A stretch of DNA of 64,000 nt from SHZI01 sp964384525 (GTDB lineage: Bacteria; Pseudomonadota; Gammaproteobacteria; Steroidobacterales; GCA-2729495). The stretch spans positions 1 through 64,000 of the forward strand of contig CAYLKO010000008.1 in the NCBI GenBank assembly GCA_964384525.1. The letters run 5' to 3'. The number at the start of each line of letters is the position of its first letter. The stretch's first letter is position 1. The position numbers and the translations under genes were made by a program. Below are positions 17,181 to 26,707 of the stretch, one piece after another. The notes beneath the pieces are model-generated. The model was not told the DNA's origin. It was given only the letters and a program-made list of their open reading frames with translations, and made no database searches.

Positions 17181-18434
17181 TCAGCGGCGAGCCCTGGCCT
17201 GCACCTCGCCCATGACGCGCAGCAGGTTGCCACCCCAAAGCGCCCTGATCTGGTCTTCGGTGTAACAACGCCGCATCAGCTCGCGTGTGACGTTGATGGT
17301 TTGCGAGGCATCGTCCCAGCCCTGCACGCCGCCACCGCCGTCGAAATCGGAGGAAATGCCGACATGGTCGATGCCGATGCGCTTGACCGCGTAATCGATG
17401 TGATCGACGAACTGCGCCACGGTCACATCCGGATACTTCCCGCGCAACTCGGACACCCCGGCCTTGAACGCCGCCAGCTGTTCCGGTGTGGCGCTCGTCC
17501 AGCCGTTGGTCAGATATTTCCCGGCCAGCTCACCAATGCCCTTGCGGATGGCCGGATCTCCCTCGGCAACATAGTCGCGATAGGCCACCATCTGCGCCAC
17601 GCCACCGCTGTCGCGAATGGCATCGAGTTGTTCATCATCAAGATTGCGGAGATTGTCGCGCACGCCCTTGGCGCCCGAGTGCGAGGCGATCACCGGCGCC
17701 CGGGACATCCGCGTGGCGTCGAGCATGGTGCGGCGCCCGACATGCGACACATCAACCATGATGCCGTTGTCGTTGAGCGCCTTCACCAGCGCCTTCCCGG
17801 CAGCGGTCAACCCGGGATCTTCCGGCCCTTCGCCCAGCTTCGCATTGGGGTTTGAACTGCCACCGAACTGGTTGTTGCCAAGGTGGGTGAGGCCCATGTA
17901 GCCCACGCCCCGGCTGGCCCACAGCGCAACGTCATCCGTGCCGTTGCCAAGTGGATAGGCATTTTCCATGCCGAGCAGGACAATGCGTTTGCCCCCGGCA
18001 TGCAGGGCGCGTGCTTCATCCGGCGTCTTTGCCAGGCCAACCTGGGCGGGATAGGCCCGGACCAGCCGCAGGATGGCCTGATACTTTTTTTCAGCTGCAG
18101 CCCGCGCCTTCTGGAATCCGGCTTCGTCCAGCGCACCCTGCTCGGTGAACACGATCAGAAAGGCCGCATCCAGCCCGCCCGCCCGCATCTTGGGCAGGTC
18201 ATTCTGGGCCTCGGTGAAACCACCGGGATCGAGCTTCCAGGTGGCGTAGTCGTCGCCGATATCGATGTGGGAGTCGATCGTCAGCACGCGTGACTGCAGC
18301 ACCCGTGCGTCGGCTTCCGGCACATCGCTCATCGCGCATTGCGCAGCCTGCGCACCGGTTGCGAACATGCTGGCGGCAAGCAGGCCAACTGCGGCTTGCA
18401 ACAACAACTTTTCTAATGCTGGCGACTGAATCAT
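17181..18434 (-). CDS. Membrane dipeptidase family protein (peptidase M19), secreted
   Basis: The 417-residue protein has a signal peptide (MIQSPALEKLLLQAAVGLLA... to GAQAA). It has the M19 amidohydrolase barrel with the zinc ligands H and D in DSHIDIGDD, bridging E in LLGMENAYPL, H in VDVSHVG and H in IASHSGAKG, and a late Asp in SSDFDGGGG. Renal-dipeptidase-like enzymes of this family cleave dipeptides, including some with D-residues, in the periplasm. I used ATG 18434 because it begins the signal peptide. It is divergent from the M1 aminopeptidase gene, so two secreted peptidases share the intergenic region 18435-18590. Confidence 0.92.
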   Translation of the reverse strand: MIQSPALEKLLLQAAVGLLAASMFATGAQAAQCAMSDVPEADARVLQSRVLTIDSHIDIGDDYATWKLDPGGFTEAQNDLPKMRAGGLDAAFLIVFTEQGALDEAGFQKARAAAEKKYQAILRLVRAYPAQVGLAKTPDEARALHAGGKRIVLLGMENAYPLGNGTDDVALWASRGVGYMGLTHLGNNQFGGSSNPNAKLGEGPEDPGLTAAGKALVKALNDNGIMVDVSHVGRRTMLDATRMSRAPVIASHSGAKGVRDNLRNLDDEQLDAIRDSGGVAQMVAYRDYVAEGDPAIRKGIGELAGKYLTNGWTSATPEQLAAFKAGVSELRGKYPDVTVAQFVDHIDYAVKRIGIDHVGISSDFDGGGGVQGWDDASQTINVTRELMRRCYTEDQIRALWGGNLLRVMGEVQARARR

Positions 18435-18590
18435 GGCTTGCTCCAACTGTGACCGGCCAAATGTGACAGGCACCGCCATGCATGTGCAACCCGCACCCGG
18501 ATTCGTCGGCTGGCAATACCACCTGAATCCCGACAGCAATCACGGTAGGATCGGCGGCACCTGCGCGACATCCAGCCATAGGATCCTGAC

Positions 18591-21323
18591 ATGCACCGCC
18601 ACTCCCTGCTGCTCACCTGCTTTCTGGCGTTCCCGGGCGCTGCGGCCCTTGCTGCGACTCCGGCCCAAACTCCGGCCCAAACTCCGGCCAAGGCCCCCAT
18701 CGAGACCGGCGCTCCGGTGGGCCAGCTCAGCGGTAATGTGCAACCCCTCCACTACCGGCTCGACCTGAATATCCAGCCGGAATCCCCGGGCTTTGCCGGC
18801 ACTGCCGAGATCGATGTGGACATCCGTACAGCATCGAAGGTGATTTATCTGCATGGGAACGGTCTCGAGGTCAGCTCGGCCACACTGACCGCGGCAGATC
18901 ACGTCGCCCGGACCGGCACCTACCAGCAGGTCGATCCCACCGGCGTCGCGGAACTCGTGTTTGCCAACCCGGTTCCGGCGGGACCGGCCACACTGCGCAT
19001 CGTCTACACGGCACCGTTTGGCCAGCGCGGCGAAGGCCTGTACCGCACCGTCGTCGATCAGACGTCCTATGCCTACACCCAGTTCCAGCCCATCGATGCC
19101 CGCCGCATGTTCCCCGGCTTCGATGAACCCGGGTTCAAGACACCCTTCGATATCAGCGTCACCACTGCCTCTGCCAATGCCGTGATCGGCAATACGCCGA
19201 TACAAACAACGGCCCCGGCAGGCAAGGACCTGAAGCGGGTGACTTTCGCCACGACCCTGCCCCTGCCCACCTATCTCATTGCGCTCGCGGTCGGGCCACT
19301 GGATGTCGTGGCCGGTGCGCCACTGCCGGCCAACACCGTGCGCAAGCAGCCGCTGCCCCTGCGTGGCGTGGCCACGCGTGGCAAGGGGCCCAAACTCGAA
19401 TACGCCCTCGACAACACCAATGCCATCGTCACCTACCTCGAAGACTACTTCGACATCGCCTTCCCCTACCCCAAGCTGGATCTCATCGCATCACCGGATG
19501 CCGGTGGCGGCATGGAAAATGCCGGGGCCATCATGTATGGCGATCAGCGGCTGCTGATCGCCGATGACGCCTCCTTCGAACAGCAGCGCGATTTCGGCGC
19601 GATCCATGCCCACGAACTGGCCCACCAGTGGTTCGGCGATCTCGTCACGCCAAAATGGTGGGACGACATCTGGCTGAATGAGTCCTTCGCCAGCTGGATG
19701 GCCTTCAAGGCCGGCAATGCCTGGAATCCGTCCCTGCACCTCGACATCATCCCGGCGCTGCAGACCCCGGCCGCCATGGAACTCGACAGCCGCGTGTCGG
19801 CCCGCCAGATCCGCCAGCCCGTGACCCGGAACCTGGATATCGGCAGCGCCTTCGATGGCATCACTTACCTGAAAGGTGCGGCCGTGCTCGGCATGTTCGA
19901 GAACTGGCTGGGTGAGGCGCCTTTCCGTGCCGGCATCCGCACCCACATGGAGCGTTATGCGAACAAGGTGGCCAATGTTGAAGATTTCATGTCTTCACTG
20001 GCCGCCGGCTCTAAACGTCCGGATGTCATTCCGGCCTTTCGCAGCTTCATCGATCAGCCCGGTGTGCCGCTGATCACCGCAAGGCTCGATTGCAGTGCCG
20101 ACGGCGTCGTGCTGGATGTTGCGCAATCCCGCTACCTGCCCGTGGGATCGAAGGGTGATCCACAACGGACGTGGCAGGTACCGCTCTGTGTCCGCTACGG
20201 CACGGCTGATGGCGCCAACAAGGACTGCATGCTGTTGACCGGGACCAAGGCCCGCCTGCCCCTGAAAGCAAAAAGCTGCCCGACCTTCGTGATGCCGAAT
20301 GCAGATGGCGCCGGTTACTACCGGTTCGCCCTGGATGCATCCGGCTGGCAGGCCCTGATGGCCAACTTCGACCAATTGAATGAACCGGAGGCCCTGCTGG
20401 CGGCCGACAGTCTGTCGGCTGCCTGGAAAGCGGATCGACTGCCCACCGACGCCTGGCTCGCCGGGGTCAGGACCATCGCGACCTCGAAGTATCCCTCCGT
20501 CGTGCTGGCCCCTGCCGCCACACTCGTCCAGCTGCGGGACTACATCGTGCCGCCAACCGGGCGCGCACAGGTGATCGACTTCATGCGGAGCACCTACCGG
20601 CCACGCCTGGATGCTGTCGACGCCAGCATCGCCGCAGCCGGCAAGGCCAACGACGCTGCCGCCGTGGACCGCGCCCTGCTGCGGACGAAGCTCGTAAGCT
20701 TTCTGGCCCTGGAAGCGCGTGATCCCGAACTGCGGGCGACGCTGGCCGATCAGGCCCGGCGCTATATCGGCTTCGGCAAGCCCGGCGCGAAACCCGATGC
20801 AGACGCCGTGGCGCCAGCCCAGGTTCAGGTAGCGCTGCAGGTGGGTGTGCAGGAGGGCGGACTGCCGTTTGTCGACACACTCATCGACCGGATGCTGGCC
20901 TCGGACAACATCCTGTTCCGCTCCCAGGCCGCCGTCGCACTCGGCACGACCGACGACCCGGCAGTCGCCATGCGCCTGAACAAACTGCTGCTCGATCCGC
21001 GGCTGCGGGCCCGGGAACCCACCAGCATTGCCTTTGCCCTTGCCAACCGGGAGAGCCAGCGCCGCACCACCTTCGACTGGTTCAAGGCCAATGACGAGGC
21101 GTTCATGGCGCGTATCGGCCACTTCGGCTATCGCTGGCTGCCGCGCCTCGGCGCCGGTTTCTGCACGCCCGCCGAACGTGATGAGCTGCAGGCATTTTTC
21201 ACGCCGATGCTCGGCCGCCTGGACGGCGCCGAAAGAACCCTGGCGGAAACGCTGGAGGGCATCGATCTGTGTGTCGCCCTGACCGGGGCGAAGCGTGATG
21301 AAGCCGGGCGGTATTTTCGCTGA
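18591..21323 (+). CDS. M1 family aminopeptidase, secreted
   Basis: The 910-residue protein has a signal peptide (MHRHSLLLTCFLAFPGAAALA) followed by TPAQTPAQTPAK spacer repeats, a beta-sandwich domain, the gluzincin catalytic domain and an ERAP1-like C-terminal helical domain. Catalytic features are GGMENAGA near residue 306, the zinc motif HELAHQW at 341-347 and the third zinc ligand in LNESFASW about 20 residues later. It would remove N-terminal amino acids from peptides in the periplasm or outside the cell. A GGATCC-type weak ribosome binding region precedes the ATG. The convergent efflux gene ends 13 nt downstream. Confidence 0.95.
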   Translation: MHRHSLLLTCFLAFPGAAALAATPAQTPAQTPAKAPIETGAPVGQLSGNVQPLHYRLDLNIQPESPGFAGTAEIDVDIRTASKVIYLHGNGLEVSSATLTAADHVARTGTYQQVDPTGVAELVFANPVPAGPATLRIVYTAPFGQRGEGLYRTVVDQTSYAYTQFQPIDARRMFPGFDEPGFKTPFDISVTTASANAVIGNTPIQTTAPAGKDLKRVTFATTLPLPTYLIALAVGPLDVVAGAPLPANTVRKQPLPLRGVATRGKGPKLEYALDNTNAIVTYLEDYFDIAFPYPKLDLIASPDAGGGMENAGAIMYGDQRLLIADDASFEQQRDFGAIHAHELAHQWFGDLVTPKWWDDIWLNESFASWMAFKAGNAWNPSLHLDIIPALQTPAAMELDSRVSARQIRQPVTRNLDIGSAFDGITYLKGAAVLGMFENWLGEAPFRAGIRTHMERYANKVANVEDFMSSLAAGSKRPDVIPAFRSFIDQPGVPLITARLDCSADGVVLDVAQSRYLPVGSKGDPQRTWQVPLCVRYGTADGANKDCMLLTGTKARLPLKAKSCPTFVMPNADGAGYYRFALDASGWQALMANFDQLNEPEALLAADSLSAAWKADRLPTDAWLAGVRTIATSKYPSVVLAPAATLVQLRDYIVPPTGRAQVIDFMRSTYRPRLDAVDASIAAAGKANDAAAVDRALLRTKLVSFLALEARDPELRATLADQARRYIGFGKPGAKPDADAVAPAQVQVALQVGVQEGGLPFVDTLIDRMLASDNILFRSQAAVALGTTDDPAVAMRLNKLLLDPRLRAREPTSIAFALANRESQRRTTFDWFKANDEAFMARIGHFGYRWLPRLGAGFCTPAERDELQAFFTPMLGRLDGAERTLAETLEGIDLCVALTGAKRDEAGRYFR
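18657..18690 (+). repeat. 12-nt tandem repeat in the M1 peptidase gene
   Basis: The unit ACTCCGGCCCAA is repeated twice exactly, followed by a third copy with a changed end. It encodes TPAQ-TPAQ-TPAK between the signal peptide and the mature domain. Because the unit is 12 nt, copy-number change by slippage would keep the frame and only alter linker length. Confidence 0.8.
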
Positions 21324-21335
21324 GCGCCGTGGACT

Positions 21336-22850
21336 CTATGTTGGGGTGTCCTGCGCCCGGCTCCCCTTGAGGAACATCACGAGCGGCAGGGCGATCACCG
21401 CCACCACGGTCAGCAGGAAGAAGCTGTTGCTGTAGCCGATCGCCGCAGCCTGGCGCACGATTTCCTGCATGAAGGCGGCGGTCGATTCATTCGTGCCCGG
21501 CAAGCCGCCGAGCATCTGCCAGCGGCTGGTATCGAAAGCCGTGAAGTGCTCGGTGAGATAACTCTGGTTCATCTGGGTCGAACGGGCCAGGAGCGCAACC
21601 ACCATGGAGATGCCCACCGATGAGCCGATGTTGCGCACCAAGGTCAGCAGTGCGCCCGCCTCGGCCCGTTGCTCCTTCAGCAGCGTTGCATAGGCCACCA
21701 CCGACAGCGGCACGAAGGCCAACGGCACGCCAAAGCCCTGGATCGCGCCGGACCAGACCACCCATTGCCACGGGGTATCCAGGTTGAACTGGGCCATGAT
21801 CCAGAGCGACACGCAGGTCAGGCCGATGCCGGTGGCGATCAACAGGCGGTAGCTGACCCGCCCCACCAGGCGTCCCGCAATCAGCATGCCGAAGACGGAC
21901 GTAAAACCACGGACCGCCATCAGTTCACCGGCCTGGGTTGGCGTATAGCCCTGGAGCTGCTGCAGGAAGTTTGGCAGCAGTACATTGGGGCTGATCACGG
22001 CGAGGCCGATGGCGAACATCATGCCGATGGCGACGACGAAGTTGCGATCCTTGAGCAGGGCCGGGTCCACGAAGGCATGCCGCCGGGTCCACGTGTGGAC
22101 CACGAACATGTAGAAGAACAACGCACTGAAGAAGGCTTCGGCAACAATTTCGGTGGATTCAAACCAGTCCAGGGTCTGGCCGCGATCGATCCAGAGCTGG
22201 AAGAGACCGATGGTCAGCGACAGCAGGATGAAGCCGGTCAGGTCGAAATACTTGCCGGCCTCGTGGCGGATCTTCGGCATTGCCACCAGGATGCCGAGGA
22301 AGGCCACGATGCCGACCGGCACATTGATGTAGAACGCCCAGCGCCAGCTCAGCGTATCGGTGAGGTAACCGCCGAGGGTGGGACCAATGATGGGCCCCAC
22401 CATCACGCCCATGCCCCACAGGCCCGTGGCCCGGCCGTGGGCCTCCTTCGGAAAGGCATCCAGCAACACGACCTGTGACAAGGGCACCAGGGCAGCGCCG
22501 AAAGCCCCCTGCAGGCCCCGGAACATCACCATCTGCGTCAGGTTCTCCGCGAGGCCACACAACATCGACGCCACGGTGAAGCCGGCCACGCTGATGGTGA
22601 GCACGCGGCGCAGCCCGAAGCGGGAACCGAACCAGCCGGACAACGGTGTGGAAATGGCGCTGACCACGATGTAGGACGTGAGCACCCACGCGATCTGGTC
22701 CTGGGTGGCCTGCAGGCTGCCCTGCATGTGCGGCAGGGCCACGGTGGCGATGGTTGTGTCGATCGTATAGAGCAGGGTCGCCAGCACCGCGGCGATGCTC
22801 AGCAGGACGTGATTCGTTCCTGCGCCGGTCGCTGGTTGTTCGGCAGCCAT
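21336..22850 (-). CDS. emrB: DHA2 family MFS multidrug efflux permease, EmrB/QacA type
   Basis: The 504-residue protein has about 14 transmembrane helices and the DHA2 signatures: LDTTIATVALP-like motif at the N-terminus (YTIDTTIATVALPHM), GWFGSRFGLRRVL in the loop after helix 2 and motif C GPIIGPTLGGYL in helix 5. With the EmrA-like adaptor encoded immediately upstream it would form a tripartite pump that exports hydrophobic compounds through a TolC-type channel; no tolC is in the window. It is the third gene of a marR-emrA-emrB operon, 22 nt after emrA. Confidence 0.93.
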   Translation of the reverse strand: MAAEQPATGAGTNHVLLSIAAVLATLLYTIDTTIATVALPHMQGSLQATQDQIAWVLTSYIVVSAISTPLSGWFGSRFGLRRVLTISVAGFTVASMLCGLAENLTQMVMFRGLQGAFGAALVPLSQVVLLDAFPKEAHGRATGLWGMGVMVGPIIGPTLGGYLTDTLSWRWAFYINVPVGIVAFLGILVAMPKIRHEAGKYFDLTGFILLSLTIGLFQLWIDRGQTLDWFESTEIVAEAFFSALFFYMFVVHTWTRRHAFVDPALLKDRNFVVAIGMMFAIGLAVISPNVLLPNFLQQLQGYTPTQAGELMAVRGFTSVFGMLIAGRLVGRVSYRLLIATGIGLTCVSLWIMAQFNLDTPWQWVVWSGAIQGFGVPLAFVPLSVVAYATLLKEQRAEAGALLTLVRNIGSSVGISMVVALLARSTQMNQSYLTEHFTAFDTSRWQMLGGLPGTNESTAAFMQEIVRQAAAIGYSNSFFLLTVVAVIALPLVMFLKGSRAQDTPT

Positions 22851-22872
22851 GGGTCAGCTATGGGTCAGCGCG

Positions 22873-23946
22873 TCAGGAAGAGCCGAACCACCGGGAGAAA
22901 CGGGAGTGGGGACCGGTATCGATCTTCACGTGGGCGCTCATGCCATCGCGCAGTGGCGGATCATCAGCACTCATGGCCAGCACGATCCGGACCGGGATGC
23001 GTTGCACGACCTTCACCCAGTTGCCCGAGGCATTCTGCGGTGGCAGCAGCGAAAATTCCGACCCCGTGGCCTGGGCAATGCTCTCGACGCGGCCGTGCCA
23101 CGTCCGGCTGCCGTAGGTGTCGACCTGCACCGTCACCGGTTCATCCGGACGAACGAACTCGAGATCGGTCTCCTTGAAATTCGCCTCCACCCAGAGTGTC
23201 TGGTCCACCACGATCGCGAAGGCATCCACCCCGGTCAACATCCGATCGCCCACCTTCGGCAGGTGACTGACCACGCCGGACTGCGGCGCGAGCACCACGC
23301 TGTGCTCGATATCCACCTGCAGGCGGGCGAGATCTGCGGCGGCGGCCTGCACCGTCGGGTTCCGGTCGGTGGGTGCGTCGGCGTCCCCGCCGCGCCGGGC
23401 CTGCGCCTGGGCCAGCTGCAACTTGAGCACCGCGATCCCGCCAACGGCCAGATCGGCTGAACGGTGCGCGACATCCACTGCCGCCTGCGAGACGAGGTGC
23501 CGGCCCAGCAGGGCACGCTGGCGATCATAGTCACGCACCTGGTAATCCGCCGTCTGCCGGGCAATGGCCAGCTCCCCCTGCTTTTCCCGATACGCCGCCT
23601 TCAGCGATTCGATATCGGCGCGGGCAACTGCCAGACGCGCCTCGGCGCCCTGCATGGCAACCCGGATGAGCTGATCATCGAGCTTGAGAATCCGGTCACC
23701 GGTCTGCACCCGGGCGTTTTCGCCCACGTAAACCTCGCGCACGTCACCGGAAATCTGCGGCGCCACATTCACCCGGTCCTGCTTTACATAGGCGTTGTCG
23801 GTTGACACATAGCGCCCTGCACTGCCGAAGAGGTAGATGGCAATGCCGATGATGATGACCGGCACGATCCACAGCAGCAGCGTGCGCCAGCGTGAATGGC
23901 CATCGTTCTCGATGGGAATGCCGGACGTCGGCACTTCAGCGCTCAC
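22873..23946 (-). CDS. emrA: HlyD/EmrA family membrane fusion protein
   Basis: The 357-residue protein has one N-terminal transmembrane helix (TLLLWIVPVIIIGIAIYLF), a biotinyl-lipoyl-like half motif (VNVAPQISGDVREVYVGENARVQTGDRILKLD), a coiled-coil hairpin at about residues 95-200, and the second half motif with the beta-barrel (VLAPQSGVVSHLPKVGDRMLTG). It links the EmrB-like pump in the inner membrane to an outer-membrane channel. It starts with GTG and overlaps the end of the marR gene by 11 nt, so translation is probably coupled. Confidence 0.92.
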   Translation of the reverse strand: MSAEVPTSGIPIENDGHSRWRTLLLWIVPVIIIGIAIYLFGSAGRYVSTDNAYVKQDRVNVAPQISGDVREVYVGENARVQTGDRILKLDDQLIRVAMQGAEARLAVARADIESLKAAYREKQGELAIARQTADYQVRDYDRQRALLGRHLVSQAAVDVAHRSADLAVGGIAVLKLQLAQAQARRGGDADAPTDRNPTVQAAAADLARLQVDIEHSVVLAPQSGVVSHLPKVGDRMLTGVDAFAIVVDQTLWVEANFKETDLEFVRPDEPVTVQVDTYGSRTWHGRVESIAQATGSEFSLLPPQNASGNWVKVVQRIPVRIVLAMSADDPPLRDGMSAHVKIDTGPHSRFSRWFGSS

Positions 23947-24439
23947 CTTGCCGTCCTTTTCGCAGCACGCCGACGGGGCACGGGCTTCCCGGCGGCGGCT
24001 GGTGGTTCCAGCAGATTCGCGCGGATCTGCCCCAGAACCGGTTTTCGTCGGCCTGGCTCAGGCCGCGCATCGCGCGTTGCCGGGTGTTGTCCACCAGGCT
24101 GTGCATCCGTGCAATGGGCGCCACTGCCTTTTTCGTGAGCAGCACCCTGAAGGCACGCCGGTCCTGCGGGTCCGGCGTGCGCTGCACCAGCCCGCGCTTT
24201 TCTAGCTGATCGAGCATGCGGCCCAGGGTTACCGGCGTCACATCCATGACCGCCGCGAGATCCGTCTGCCGGCCGCCCTGGTCACGATCCAGGCAATACA
24301 GCAGTCGCCAGAGTTCCGGGGTAAGCCCCTGCACCGGGTTCTGCCCGAGGAAGTTCCGGCGCATCACACGCACGAGATCGGACATCGCGAACGCCAGCGA
24401 GCGCTCGCGGGTCGGGTTCAATCTGGAATGGGAGACCAT
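23936..24439 (-). CDS. MarR family transcriptional regulator
   Basis: The 167-residue protein contains a MarR winged helix: LTPELWRLLYCLDRDQGGRQTDLAAVMDVTPVTLGRMLDQLEKRGLVQRTPDPQDRRAFRVLLT, with the Asp-Arg-Arg of the wing conserved. It is the first gene of the efflux operon and most likely represses it until a toxic ligand binds, as MarR/EmrR proteins do. A near-perfect inverted repeat lies 12 nt upstream of its start codon. The start lacks a Shine-Dalgarno sequence and sits close to a likely -10 box, so the mRNA may be leaderless; an internal start at MSDLVRVM is an alternative. Confidence 0.92.
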   Translation of the reverse strand: MVSHSRLNPTRERSLAFAMSDLVRVMRRNFLGQNPVQGLTPELWRLLYCLDRDQGGRQTDLAAVMDVTPVTLGRMLDQLEKRGLVQRTPDPQDRRAFRVLLTKKAVAPIARMHSLVDNTRQRAMRGLSQADENRFWGRSARICWNHQPPPGSPCPVGVLRKGRQGER

Positions 24440-24450
24440 AAGGTGCGCTT

Positions 24451-24471
24451 ATAATGAGCGTTGCTCAGTAT
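24451..24471. promoter_or_regulatory. Putative MarR operator upstream of the efflux operon
   Basis: TGAGC (24455-24459) and GCTCA (24463-24467) form an inverted repeat around a 3-nt centre, and the flanking ATA (24451-24453) and TAT (24469-24471) extend the symmetry. The site overlaps a TATAAG-like -10 on the minus strand and a TATAAT (24450-24455) on the plus strand. The position and symmetry fit autoregulation by the MarR protein encoded next to it. Confidence 0.65.
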
Positions 24472-24654
24472 CTGGTCAAGGGCGGGATCCACTGCGGCCA
24501 CACCCGCCGGAAACAGCCCTTCATCACCCCGCTCGGGCGTATTTGCCGACACCCTCGTTACCCTCGTCACCCTCGTCACAATCGTCGGCAAGCTGCTATA
24601 TTCCAGCGACGCCTTTTTCGTGTGCCACGTCCCGATGCAACCAGGGGAACAACC

Positions 24655-25707
24655 ATGTCACGATCAGCGTTTGTCACGACTGCGCTCTCCCTGATTCTCG
24701 CCGTCGGTCTCGCGCAGGCGGCGGACGATGCCAGCTACCAACCGGACCAGCTGGAATCCGGTCGTCACGCCATGATTCCCCACGATCACGGTGCCGAGGC
24801 GACGGCAAAGCTGAAGCAGAACATTCCGACGCTCGCAGCGATCCCGGACAAGGCCCTGCACATGATCATGAACATGATGCGGCCGGACTATGCCTGGTAC
24901 ATCAGTCCGGACGGCACCAGGGGCAGGATCGGCGTGCTGCTGCTCAATCACGGCGTGAGCGAGACATCCGACCAGGAATTCCGCAGGCAGGTGCTGCCGA
25001 TTGCAGGAAAACAGCCGACGGCCATCGCCTTCGGCATGGCCATGACCACCAGTCAGTCGCTCCAGCAGGCAGTCGATGACCTCAACGCCCGGAACGTTGG
25101 CATCATCGTCGCCGTCGATCCCGAATCGAGCGAACACAAGTCCCTGTATCGCCAATGGCGTTATATCCTCGGCCTGCAGGACAAGGCCGCCTACGTCGAC
25201 GTGCCACAGGTGAAGAGCAAGACCCCGATCGTGATGGCTGCACCAATCAACGGCAGCCCGCTGATCGCCAGGATCCTCCTCGACCATGCCCGCGAGCTGA
25301 GCAGCAATGAACGCAAGGAGACTGTCATCGTCATCGCCCACGGCCCCGAGGACAACATCGACAACGAACCCGACCTCACCGAGATCCGCAAACTCACCGC
25401 CTGGATGAAACAGAAGAGCCGGTTCGCCAGCATCGAGGCACTCAACATCCAGGATGATGCCCCGCGCCAGGTGCGCGCCGCCAATGTGCAGACCTTCCGC
25501 AAGCTCGTCACGGACGCCAAGGCGCGTGGCCAGGAGGTCATCGTCGTGCCTTACGTCATCAACGCTGCCGGCCTGCAGCCAAAATTGCAGAAGGATCTCG
25601 ATGGCCTGGCTTTCCGTTTTCAGGAAAAGGGCATTTCCAGTCACGAGAATTTCAACAAATGGATAACCCAGTCGGTGAAGACCACCGCCAGACAGGCAAA
25701 GCGCTGA
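24655..25707 (+). CDS. Secreted CbiX-like (class II chelatase fold) protein, paralogue 1
   Basis: The 350-residue protein has a signal peptide (MSRSAFVTTALSLILAVGLAQA) and two chelatase-like halves, each with a His-Gly motif after a beta strand: GVLLLNHGVSE near residue 108 and TVIVIAHGPED near residue 230. This is the pattern of CbiX/SirB class II metal chelatases, which act in the cytoplasm on sirohydrochlorin. Export and the Met-rich segment MIMNMM are unusual, so a different substrate such as metal or heme in the periplasm is possible. The C-terminal HENFNKWI corresponds to HPNYAKWV in paralogue 2 at 27969. The start follows AGGGGAAC by 5 nt. Confidence 0.75.
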   Translation: MSRSAFVTTALSLILAVGLAQAADDASYQPDQLESGRHAMIPHDHGAEATAKLKQNIPTLAAIPDKALHMIMNMMRPDYAWYISPDGTRGRIGVLLLNHGVSETSDQEFRRQVLPIAGKQPTAIAFGMAMTTSQSLQQAVDDLNARNVGIIVAVDPESSEHKSLYRQWRYILGLQDKAAYVDVPQVKSKTPIVMAAPINGSPLIARILLDHARELSSNERKETVIVIAHGPEDNIDNEPDLTEIRKLTAWMKQKSRFASIEALNIQDDAPRQVRAANVQTFRKLVTDAKARGQEVIVVPYVINAAGLQPKLQKDLDGLAFRFQEKGISSHENFNKWITQSVKTTARQAKR

Positions 25708-25732
25708 ACCACGGCAGGAGCCGGCCCGACTC

Positions 25733-26674
25733 ATGACCAAAGCCTCCACGATGAAGCCTTTCGCACCGGGAGATATTTTCCTCGGCTGCACGTACCTCAT
25801 GAACGTCCCCGGCGACGACCATGCCGGCGAGGGCCGCATCCTGCAGTTCGACAGGAACATGGTCCCCAAGGGCACGCTGTACACCGAGGGCACCACGCAT
25901 CTCGTGATCAATCTGCGCTTCGGGCCCGACGGAACGCTCTGGGCTTTCGATCCATTCGCGCATGTCGTCGTGCGCGTCGGCACCGACGGCCGCCAGATGC
26001 CGGCGGTCTCATTCGGGGATCGCGGCTGGGGCAGCATCGCCTTCGGCGCCGACGGCAACCTCCATCTGTGCGAATACCTCAAGGGCGACAAGCCCTATGC
26101 CGGCGGCGACATGCGCCTGCTGCCGGGGACGAACGTGGTCGGCCATGGACACATCGCGCGCTTTGATGCGCTGTTCCGCAAGATCGCCGAGTTCGAGAAC
26201 GAAACGGCGCCGTCACTCACCGGTTTTCACGGCGTCACCCACTCGGTCATGCACCCCGACGGCCGGACGCTGACCTACATGACGGACCTGAGCCATCGCG
26301 TCCTGCGCTTTGACGTGGTCAGCGGCCGCCAGCTGCCCGACCTCGTCACCCTGCAGCCTGGTCCCGAGCTTGCCCGCCGCTGGACGACGGGCGTCGCCTA
26401 CCGCAAAGACGGCACGCTCCTCCTCCTCCGCGGCAGCTTCATCGAGTTCCACGACGACAACGGAAAAGCCTTCCGCACCATCGAGCTCGACGAATACGGC
26501 TACGCGATGATCACCGTATCCACCGACGACCAGCACGCTTTCTGCGCCAACATCTTCACCGGCGTCATGTCGAAGATCGACCTCGACGCCGGCCGTATCG
26601 TCGGCCAGATCGATACGGGCCTCATGAAGCCGCAGCGCACGCTGGCCGGCGTCGCCGAGTACCTTCCCCGATGA
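25733..26674 (+). CDS. Beta-propeller protein of the SMP-30/NHL-like type
   Basis: The 313-residue protein has no signal peptide and shows repeated propeller-blade signatures: LRFGPDGTLWAFDP, IAFGADGNLHLCEYL, HSVMHPDGRTLTYMTD, VAYRKDGTLLLLRG and VSTDDQHAFCANIFTG. These resemble SMP-30/gluconolactonase and NHL-type six-bladed propellers. The Asp/Asn/Glu residues that bind Ca2+ in lactonases cannot be assigned with confidence, so a lactonase activity is not claimed. It starts 25 nt after the first CbiX-like gene and is likely cotranscribed with it. Confidence 0.7.
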   Translation: MTKASTMKPFAPGDIFLGCTYLMNVPGDDHAGEGRILQFDRNMVPKGTLYTEGTTHLVINLRFGPDGTLWAFDPFAHVVVRVGTDGRQMPAVSFGDRGWGSIAFGADGNLHLCEYLKGDKPYAGGDMRLLPGTNVVGHGHIARFDALFRKIAEFENETAPSLTGFHGVTHSVMHPDGRTLTYMTDLSHRVLRFDVVSGRQLPDLVTLQPGPELARRWTTGVAYRKDGTLLLLRGSFIEFHDDNGKAFRTIELDEYGYAMITVSTDDQHAFCANIFTGVMSKIDLDAGRIVGQIDTGLMKPQRTLAGVAEYLPR

Positions 26675-26707
26675 CTGGCAGGTCGGCAGCTGGAGGTCAA
26701 TTCGCCT

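Noticed and set aside
24664..26091. A 475-codon open frame on the minus strand opposite the CbiX-like and propeller genes
   Set aside because: It runs antisense to two well-supported genes with a signal peptide and blade repeats, has no recognisable domain and arises from GC-rich codon bias.
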